A DNA stretch of 12,088 nt from Clostridiales bacterium (GTDB lineage: Bacteria > Bacillota > Clostridia > Lachnospirales > WQUN01), in contig JAIRVD010000010.1 of the NCBI GenBank assembly GCA_031254075.1, forward strand, positions 1 through 12,088, given 5' to 3'. Below the pieces are notes generated by a model, which worked only from the letters and a program-made list of their open reading frames with translations, was not told the DNA's origin and searched no databases. Positions 6,757-12,088 of the stretch are shown here, one piece after another (within the stretch, counting starts at the first letter, position 1; each line of letters starts with the position of its first letter). Both the position numbers and the translations under genes were made by a program.

Positions 6757-7950
6757 TTAGTTAAACGAGCAAGTTATAAGCGTATAGTTGTGAAGCGTAT
6801 TTATTAATTTTCCGTCTGCGTTTTTCAGCGGGCATATTTCGCCGCCGGAATACGCGATGCTGTATTTTAGCGGAACGCCGTTTTTCTGTTCATAATCGTC
6901 GGCGCATTTTGCGACTTTTTCGGCTTCGGCGTAGAATTTCGCGCCGAGCGACCACGCGCGTGCGGCGCAGCTATACGCAAGAATATCGTTTTCGTTGTTA
7001 TCGCTGAGGCCTTTGATTAATTTTTCCGCGCTTGCGAGCGTTTTATTGCCGTCGAGATACGCGAATTTTATATTTGCGCCGGCTTTCATTGCGCCCGTCG
7101 CGAAGATATCGTCCGTGCCTTCGACTATTCCCAAGAACGCGCGAACAACCTTTGTTTTGTCGGGATATGTTAAAATCGCCGGCACAGCCCAAACACTTGA
7201 ATCGGTGATTGCCTTTTCGTCTGTGACCATGCCGATTTTTTTCAGATATTCAACAGCGGGAATGCCGTCTACAGTTTTTAAAACGGCTTTTTCGGCGTCG
7301 GTAATTTTCGAAGCAACGCCGTAGTCTTCGTCAAAATCAAACGACGTTGTTACATGAAATTTCGGATCCGTTTCGCCGTAGAACGCAAGATATGCGTGCA
7401 TGTCTTCCGAAATTTTTCCGCCGCCGAGAACGAAATTAGGGGCTGAGTTTTCCATGCTGAACGCAACCGTTCCGAAAAACGGAATAAATTCCGGCAGAGC
7501 GTTAATTGTAGAAATTAAATCGTCGCCCGAAAAATGCGGCATCGGCGGAATTATCGGAATTATCATTTTCGGTTTTTCCGAAGCACAAAAATCGGCGCAT
7601 ACTTTTTTAATCTCTTCCTCAACTTGCTCCGAAGATTTCGCGGCGATTCCTTCAATTGTTTTTACCGAAAAATTAACATCATCGCTCGTAATCATCGCAA
7701 CCGACATCGCTATATCGTTGTACATTCCGCACGAACCCGTATACGACGAAACACATCCGATTAACTCAAACGGCAGCGCATCCGAAATCGTTTTCCACAC
7801 ATCTTCTTCCGTAAACTCATGATAAAAATGTACCACGCCAATCGTGTTCTTACGCATGTTTTCCGCGGGGCGCAATTGCTCTAACAACTCCTCAACCGCC
7901 GCATCCGCATCGTCAATCTCCTGTGTAAACGCCGTGTAGAATTTTAACAT
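6757..7950 (-). CDS. FIST-domain sensory protein (FIST_N plus FIST_C)
   Basis: This 397-residue soluble protein has the two-part FIST architecture. An N-terminal half (about 35-195) carries LIGCVSSYTG near 63-72 and a PFFGTVAF-type segment near 157-164. The C-terminal half (about 220-395) ends with the typical AYSGGEICP motif (366-374) and the closing strand NYTLITCSF. FIST domains are ligand-sensing domains found with signalling proteins, and small molecules such as amino acids have been suggested as ligands. Here it stands alone, without a fused kinase or methyl-acceptor part, but is directly followed by a hybrid histidine kinase. The ribosome binding site AAGGAGG lies about six bases before ATG 7950. 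No signal peptide or membrane segment is visible. Inference: it senses a cytoplasmic ligand and modulates the kinase. The family call is firm; the ligand is unknown. Confidence 0.87.
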   Translation of the reverse strand: MLKFYTAFTQEIDDADAAVEELLEQLRPAENMRKNTIGVVHFYHEFTEEDVWKTISDALPFELIGCVSSYTGSCGMYNDIAMSVAMITSDDVNFSVKTIEGIAAKSSEQVEEEIKKVCADFCASEKPKMIIPIIPPMPHFSGDDLISTINALPEFIPFFGTVAFSMENSAPNFVLGGGKISEDMHAYLAFYGETDPKFHVTTSFDFDEDYGVASKITDAEKAVLKTVDGIPAVEYLKKIGMVTDEKAITDSSVWAVPAILTYPDKTKVVRAFLGIVEGTDDIFATGAMKAGANIKFAYLDGNKTLASAEKLIKGLSDNNENDILAYSCAARAWSLGAKFYAEAEKVAKCADDYEQKNGVPLKYSIAYSGGEICPLKNADGKLINTLHNYTLITCSFN

Positions 7951-7967
7951 GCTAATCCTCCTTTAAA

Positions 7968-7988
7968 GCAGAGCGGTTTTTGCTCCGC
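7968..7988 (-). other. Hairpin in the leader of the FIST gene
   Basis: GAGC (7971-7974) and GCTC (7982-7985) pair around a T-rich loop, with an outer GC/GC pair beyond one mismatch. It sits a few bases upstream of the FIST ribosome binding site and downstream of the ABC gene stop. It could influence translation or read-through, but the stem is short and may be chance. Confidence 0.25.
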
Positions 7989-8023
7989 ATATTCAACTTT
8001 ACGCTTATTACATTTTCCGATAA

Positions 8024-8032
8024 ATTGTACCA
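8024..8032 (-). promoter_or_regulatory. Possible extended -10 promoter for the FIST-kinase operon
   Basis: On the minus strand the sequence reads TGGTACAAT, an extended -10 (TGN plus TACAAT), about 75 bp before the FIST start and just past the ABC stop codon. The hexamer 17 bp upstream (TGGTAT) is a poor -35. A separate promoter here would let FIST and kinase be expressed apart from the ABC genes. This is supported only by the -10 match. Confidence 0.32.
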
Positions 8033-8034
8033 TA

Positions 8035-9864
8035 TCATCCCGTTTCATACCACTCTGCCTGTGCCAAAAACATTTCTGCGTAAAGACCCTTGCGTGCGAT
8101 TAGTTCTTCGTGATTGCCGATGTCGTTGATTTTTCCGTTTTGCATAACGATTACGCGGTCGGCGATTTTTGTCGAACCGAGACGGTGGGTTACGATTATT
8201 GCGGTTTTGTTTTTTGATATTTCGATAAATTTTTCGTAGATGCGGCTTTCTTCGATGGGGTCGATTGCTGCGGTCGGTTCGTCGAGAACGACGATGTTGT
8301 GTGCGCGATAAAGTCCGCGAGCGATTGCGACGCGCTGCCACTGTCCGCCGGAAAGGTCAACGCCGTCGAATTCGCGTCCGAGCATTGTTTCTTCGCCTTC
8401 GGGATAGGTTGCGGCGGAAAGTTCGATGCCGGCGGCGGAAAGGCTTTCGGAAATTTCGTCGTCTACATAGCGATTGCCCATTCGAATATTGTCGCGCAGC
8501 GTAAGTTGATACATTTGAAATTTTTGAAAAACTCCGGAAATATTTTCGAATAATGTTTTCAATTTTGCTTTTGAAGTTTCAACGCCGCCGAAAAGAATTT
8601 TTCCTTCGTCGGGTTTGTAAAGCCCAATCAGCAAACGAACGAGCGTACTTTTCCCCGCACCGTTTTCGCCGACGATTGCAACGGTTTCGCCCGCGTGAAT
8701 TTCTAAATTGATTCCGTCAACGCTTTTCTTTTCTGCCAGCGGATATGTGAAAGAAACGTTTTGCATTTCGATTCCCTTTGATGTGTCGGGCAAAATTTCA
8801 TCCGTGCTCTCGCGTTCTGGCAGATTCATAAAGCGCATGAAATTATGCGCGTAGCCCATTCCTTCGGCGGCTTGCCCGATTCGTCTGCGGATAAGTCCGT
8901 CCATCATGTAGAACAGCGAAGCAATCGAACTGTACACCGCCGCAAACGCACCGACGGAAATTTCGCCGCCGAGCAGCGCGGAAATTATCATAAAAAGAAT
9001 TCCTACATAGCCGGCGATTGTTAAAAAGCTGAGTGCGAGTTCGATGAAGTTTACTTTTCGGTTTGCGGAAAGCTCCGCGCGCGAAAGTGATTTCAGCGTT
9101 TTCAAATAACGTCCGAGGAAAAAATTATAAATCCCGAGAATGCGCGTTTCTTTGTAATAATAACGGTTCGTGATTGCGTTGTAATAAAAATCATGCTCGC
9201 GGCGAATCGGCGCGGTTACATCCACGAACTTCGAAATAATTTTCGTTCGCAGAATTTGCGCAATCAATATCGGCAGAAAAACAAACGCAATCGCCAAAAC
9301 AAAACGCGGGTTTACATGATGCAGGTAAAATCCCATAAAAATAAAATACGGAATGAAAAAACCGAGCATATCCCAAATTGTTTCGGTTAAGCCCATGACA
9401 TTCCATTTACCGCGGTCGGCCTTTTCCATATCGTCGTGAAATTCCACGTTTTCGAACGCAATCGGGTCAATTCGCGACATTTTTTTGTGAATCATGCGCT
9501 GAATTCCGCCGCTGTTTTTATCGTAAAACGCACGTACTGTAAAAACATGAAACGCGGCTACTATTTCCGTGAAAACTAAAACCGCGCCGAGTATAATCAA
9601 CGCTTTATACACCGCGTAAAGCTCGCCCGAAAATGCGTTTTCAACCGAATCAAAAAGCCGCTGTGTCGCAAGAACAGCATATCCGCGAAGCAACGCGTTC
9701 GGAACGGCAAGAAAAATACTGCACAAAAATAAAACGGGCGTGTATTTTATAAATACTTTCGTTCCGTAGAAAAAAACGCGATACATCGGAATCTTTTCGC
9801 GCGTATCGCCGTTCGGAAAATTATTCGTCCGATGCTTCCGCCGCATACCACTTCGCCTGTACAT
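8035..9864 (-). CDS. ABC exporter half-transporter B (membrane domain fused to ATPase)
   Basis: This is one half of an ABC exporter, about 609 residues from ATG 9864, with an N-terminal membrane domain of about six helices (roughly 40-340) and a C-terminal nucleotide-binding domain. In that numbering Walker A is GENGAGKST (399-407), the Q loop Gln447 (VFQKFQ), the signature LSGGQ (504-508), Walker B VVLDE (525-529) with the catalytic Glu, and the switch His560. All catalytic motifs are intact. The start is uncertain. ATG 9864 has a perfect AGGAGG seven bases upstream, but that lies inside the end of the upstream ABC gene. ATG 9786, giving MYRVFFYG after the upstream stop, would drop a basic 26-residue extension but has no good ribosome binding site. 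It is paired with the upstream ABC gene and so probably works as a heterodimer. The substrate cannot be predicted; peptide, lipid or drug export are all possible. Confidence 0.88.
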   Translation of the reverse strand: MYRRSGMRRKHRTNNFPNGDTREKIPMYRVFFYGTKVFIKYTPVLFLCSIFLAVPNALLRGYAVLATQRLFDSVENAFSGELYAVYKALIILGAVLVFTEIVAAFHVFTVRAFYDKNSGGIQRMIHKKMSRIDPIAFENVEFHDDMEKADRGKWNVMGLTETIWDMLGFFIPYFIFMGFYLHHVNPRFVLAIAFVFLPILIAQILRTKIISKFVDVTAPIRREHDFYYNAITNRYYYKETRILGIYNFFLGRYLKTLKSLSRAELSANRKVNFIELALSFLTIAGYVGILFMIISALLGGEISVGAFAAVYSSIASLFYMMDGLIRRRIGQAAEGMGYAHNFMRFMNLPERESTDEILPDTSKGIEMQNVSFTYPLAEKKSVDGINLEIHAGETVAIVGENGAGKSTLVRLLIGLYKPDEGKILFGGVETSKAKLKTLFENISGVFQKFQMYQLTLRDNIRMGNRYVDDEISESLSAAGIELSAATYPEGEETMLGREFDGVDLSGGQWQRVAIARGLYRAHNIVVLDEPTAAIDPIEESRIYEKFIEISKNKTAIIVTHRLGSTKIADRVIVMQNGKINDIGNHEELIARKGLYAEMFLAQAEWYETG

Positions 9865-11623
9865 TGAACATCCTCCTGTAAACGCCGTCACACGACATCA
9901 ATTCGGAATGCGAACCGCTTTCGATTATTTTTCCTTTATCAAGAACGTAAATTATATCAGCGAGCTTCGTTGAGCCAAGTCTGTGGCTTATGAAAATCGT
10001 CGTCTGCCCGCGTGTAATCGTTTCGAAATTCCTGTAAATCGTGCTTTCGGCAACGGGGTCGAGCGCGGCGGTCGGTTCATCCAAAATTTTCAGCGGCGCG
10101 GGGTTTATTACACAGCGTGCCATCGCCGTTCGTTGCCACTGCCCGCCCGATAAATCCACACCGCCAGCCAAAACTTTTCCGAGCGGCGTGTCAAGTCCGT
10201 CTTTCAAATTCGAAACGGTTTCTTCCAAACCCACAAGCTTCACTGCTTCTTCAACTTTTTCGCGATTATCGAAATCGGCAATGTTTCCCATAGCGATGTT
10301 GTCGTAAAGCGAAATTCGATATCGCGCGTAGTCCTGATACACAACCGCGGTTAAACTTTTCAACTGCGCGTGCGAAAATTCGCGCAAGTTTTTTCCGTCA
10401 ACAAGAATTTCGCCGGTGTAATTATCGTAAAGCCCCGTCAGCAATTTTGTAATCGTGGTTTTACCCGCGCCATTCTCGCCGACGAACGAATAATGCATTC
10501 CCTTTTTTATCGTAAAGTTTACTCCGTCAAGCACGAGCTTTTCCGTTTTCGGATATTTGAAAGAAACATTTATAAACTCGATTTCACGAAACGAAAAATT
10601 TTTCGCGGGTTCGTCCGTCGCGCCTTCGATTGTTTCCAATTTCATGAAGTCGGTTAAATCCTTGAGCCATTCGCGGCTTTTCGTAATCCCAACCACCATG
10701 TCGTTTACACCCCACGCAAGCCTGTCGCTTAACGCAATCACCGCATTAACCAAACCGATGAACATTCCGACACTCATTTCGCCCGCGAAAACACGCGGAA
10801 TCAATGCCAAAATCGCCGCAATCGTACACACAATCGAAAGCAGCGCAACCATTTTTTGCTTCGCGAAATTTTTTGCGTTAATCTTCAAACGATATTTTCT
10901 CGCGAATTCAAATTTATCAACGTATTCGTCGTTAACATCCGTTCCGTAGCCGTACACCGTGCGTTCTTCGACATTCTCGCGGTCAATTAATATCCACGAT
11001 AAATTCCATTGCTTGCGGTCAATCTCCGTCATGTCTCGGTCGGCATTGTAACTCGCGCGCCCCGCCTTCGCCGCAAAATAAATTATCGGAACCCCCGCCG
11101 CCACCATCACAACCGCAAGCCACCACATCTGCGTAAACAGCGTTCCGGTAATTCCAAGCACAAAAATAATCAGCGAAACAGCTTCCACAACCTGCGTAAA
11201 CATATTCCAAACGGTATTTTCTATGTACGGAAACACACGCCAAATCAAATCATGCGTTTTTTGGTCTTCGATATGACGATACTCAAGCGACGCCCGAAAC
11301 TTTATCATCTCGGGCACAAGCGTCTTTCGAAAATAAATTACACGACTCGTATCAATTAACTTCATTACCGCGCCGCTCAAAACCGAATACGCTGTAATCG
11401 CAAAAATCATTGCAATCGGTAAAACCAAATCATTCATCGTTGCTTCTTTATTGAAAACCTCAATCGCTGCATTAATAAACGCTGCCGTAACGAAAATCGT
11501 AAACGTCGGAATCAACGCATCAATCACCTGCGACAACGCAAAAACAAACGAATACATCTTCGACGTCCGCAATGAAATTAAAATCATATCTAAGTAAGAA
11601 TACTTTTTTTGTTTTAAAACCAC
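9821..11623 (-). CDS. ABC exporter half-transporter A (membrane domain fused to ATPase)
   Basis: This is the first gene of the ABC pair, 600 residues from GTG 11623. Membrane helices lie near 25-50, 68-90, 145-185 and 258-300, followed by the ATPase. The motifs are Walker A GENGAGKTT (382-390), Q loop Gln430 (VVYQDY), signature LSGGQ (491-495), Walker B LKILDE (511-516) with catalytic Glu, and switch His547. Unlike many heterodimeric exporters with one degenerate site, both partners keep canonical residues. Its C terminus ends MFNVQAKWY, matching MFLAQAEWYE in the downstream partner and suggesting an old duplication. The start is weakly supported: GTG 11623 lacks a clear ribosome binding site, and ATG at residue 13 is an alternative. 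The last 44 bp overlap the chosen start of gene B. A TetR-type regulator is divergently placed 407 bp away, which suggests regulated efflux. Confidence 0.88.
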   Translation of the reverse strand: MVLKQKKYSYLDMILISLRTSKMYSFVFALSQVIDALIPTFTIFVTAAFINAAIEVFNKEATMNDLVLPIAMIFAITAYSVLSGAVMKLIDTSRVIYFRKTLVPEMIKFRASLEYRHIEDQKTHDLIWRVFPYIENTVWNMFTQVVEAVSLIIFVLGITGTLFTQMWWLAVVMVAAGVPIIYFAAKAGRASYNADRDMTEIDRKQWNLSWILIDRENVEERTVYGYGTDVNDEYVDKFEFARKYRLKINAKNFAKQKMVALLSIVCTIAAILALIPRVFAGEMSVGMFIGLVNAVIALSDRLAWGVNDMVVGITKSREWLKDLTDFMKLETIEGATDEPAKNFSFREIEFINVSFKYPKTEKLVLDGVNFTIKKGMHYSFVGENGAGKTTITKLLTGLYDNYTGEILVDGKNLREFSHAQLKSLTAVVYQDYARYRISLYDNIAMGNIADFDNREKVEEAVKLVGLEETVSNLKDGLDTPLGKVLAGGVDLSGGQWQRTAMARCVINPAPLKILDEPTAALDPVAESTIYRNFETITRGQTTIFISHRLGSTKLADIIYVLDKGKIIESGSHSELMSCDGVYRRMFNVQAKWYAAEASDE

Positions 11624-11938
11624 GCAGACACCAACTTATCGGATACCATTTTTTGTTCGAAGAGTCACTGCGTACACTCCGGCTCTGTTGCAACAGTTTC
11701 GGCAACTGCACCGCAAGTCTGTGGGCACTGTCAAAAACTATACAATAGCGGGCAATGTGACGCAAGTGGCACCCATTGTTTTGAAATGCAAAAAAAGCGC
11801 TCACCCCGAAATAATATATTCGCTTCTTTTCTTACTTCTTCCGGATACGCTTTCGTCTTTCAATTGAAAAAGTGTCTTTGTTCTTTCTGCATAAGCAGAG
11901 CTCTCCGGCCGCATTCTATTTTGACTATCGAAATACAA
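11624..11938. other. Intergenic region between ABC pair and TetR gene, no confirmed gene
   Basis: No gene with a credible start was found. Notable features are a 12-bp perfect palindrome CTGTTGCAACAG (11685-11696), another, TTTCAATTGAAA (11858-11869), and a small hairpin TCTGC-ATAA-GCAGA (11886-11899). A plus-strand frame is open from 11618 to the stop at 11960-11962 and encodes a Cys-rich stretch (CGHCQKLYNSGQCDASGTHC), but it has no usual start codon before it. No convincing minus-strand promoter for the ABC pair was recognised, although the palindromes are possible regulator sites. Confidence 0.4.
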
Positions 11939-11939
11939 G

Positions 11940-11954
11940 CATACCTGTGGTATG
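11940..11954. promoter_or_regulatory. Operator-like inverted repeat upstream of the TetR promoter
   Basis: CATACC-TGT-GGTATG is a perfect 6-bp inverted repeat with a 3-bp centre, five bases upstream of the -35 box of the TetR gene. A further CATACC half-site lies at 11993-11998, downstream of the -10. TetR-family regulators bind such palindromes near their own promoter. The role is inferred from symmetry and position. Confidence 0.5.
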
Positions 11955-11958
11955 TATC

Positions 11959-11987
11959 TTGACATGGTAATATTTTACCGCTACAAT
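11959..11987 (+). promoter_or_regulatory. Consensus sigma-A promoter of the TetR-type gene
   Basis: TTGACA (11959-11964) and TACAAT (11982-11987) are separated by exactly 17 bp. The -35 is perfect and the -10 has five of six consensus bases. The spacer contains a perfect inverted repeat GGTAA-TATT-TTACC (11966-11979), so a bound repressor would block RNA polymerase. Transcription should start near 11994, about 37 bp before ATG 12031. Confidence 0.75.
11966..11979. promoter_or_regulatory. Inverted repeat inside the promoter spacer (operator candidate)
   Basis: GGTAA and TTACC form a perfect 5-bp inverted repeat around TATT, exactly between the -35 and -10 boxes. It shares the GGTA/TACC half-site core with the repeat at 11940-11954. 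Two related palindromes 12 bp apart suggest cooperative or tandem binding by the adjacent TetR-type protein. Confidence 0.5.
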
Positions 11988-12030
11988 GTAAACATACCAA
12001 ACGAATGTTGACTTGATGGGAGTGGAGGCG

Positions 12031-12088
12031 ATGGCAAGAAATAAATATCCTGAAGTCACATTAGAAAAGATATTAGACGTATCGAAAC
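12031..12088 (+). CDS. TetR/AcrR-family transcriptional regulator, N terminus (3' end outside window)
   Basis: Only the first 19 codons are in the window, reading MARNKYPEVTLEKILDVSK. This is the typical start of a TetR-family DNA-binding domain, where a short basic N terminus leads into helix 1 before the helix-turn-helix. GGGAG at 12018-12022 lies eight bases before the ATG, and a consensus sigma-A promoter with two inverted repeats lies upstream. The gene diverges from the ABC exporter pair, a common arrangement for a repressor that controls itself and an efflux pump. Family assignment from 19 residues is reasonable but not certain; the ligand-binding domain is not visible. Confidence 0.7.
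   Translation, partial: MARNKYPEVTLEKILDVSK

Noticed and set aside
8045..8553. Arg-rich ORFs on both strands within the ABC gene B ATPase region
   Set aside because: They are out-of-frame readings of codons in the Walker B and signature region; the conserved ABC motifs fix the true frame.
11520..11804. Minus-strand 94-codon ORF overlapping the start of ABC gene A
   Set aside because: It overlaps the ABC gene in another frame, has no recognisable domain and no convincing ribosome binding site.
1..12088. CRISPR arrays, tRNA or rRNA genes, riboswitches
   Set aside because: No regularly spaced repeats, no cloverleaf-like or rRNA-conserved stretches and no riboswitch core were seen on reading both strands.

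Overview
The window looks like chromosomal DNA of an anaerobic, endospore-forming member of the Clostridia (Bacillota). The evidence is a five-gene spoVA operon, a clostridial-type feoAB ferrous-iron locus, AGGAGG-like ribosome binding sites and a consensus sigma-A promoter. The species cannot be named from the sequence.

Layout, left to right. (1) Bases 1-540 are the end of an integrated element: the 3' part of a large serine recombinase gene followed by about 64 bp of element end. (2) Bases about 541-1908 hold feoB and feoA on the minus strand. feoB is broken twice. It is cut off at the element junction just after the conserved CNGRFP motif, and it carries a +1 frameshift in a run of nine T's (minus strand). 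feoA is intact. (3) Bases 1974-4997, plus strand, hold a possible small one-helix membrane protein and then spoVAA, spoVAB, spoVAC, spoVAD and spoVAE, which are tightly packed or overlapping. This operon encodes the channel that moves dipicolinic acid (DPA) into the forespore and releases it at germination. (4) Bases 5000-7950, minus strand, hold a FIST-domain sensory protein and a soluble hybrid histidine kinase (coiled coil, PAS, HisKA, HATPase, receiver), 17 bp apart. The kinase gene converges on spoVAE with only 2 bp between the stop codons. (5) Bases 8035-11623, minus strand, hold two overlapping genes for a probable heterodimeric ABC exporter. (6) Bases 11624-12030 are a 407-bp intergenic region with a consensus sigma-A promoter (TTGACA, 17 bp, TACAAT) flanked and overlapped by inverted repeats. 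(7) From 12031 a TetR/AcrR-type regulator starts on the plus strand and runs off the window.

How the genes may work together. The TetR-type gene diverges from the ABC pair and has operator-like palindromes at its own promoter, which fits an autoregulated repressor that may also control the exporter. The FIST and kinase genes look like a cytoplasmic sensor-kinase pair. They may be read through from the ABC genes or start at a weak extended -10 promoter overlapping the end of the second ABC gene. The feoB lesions mean this copy cannot make a full-length ferrous-iron transporter unless the element excises and the frameshift is a sequencing error or is bypassed. No tRNA, rRNA or CRISPR array was seen.
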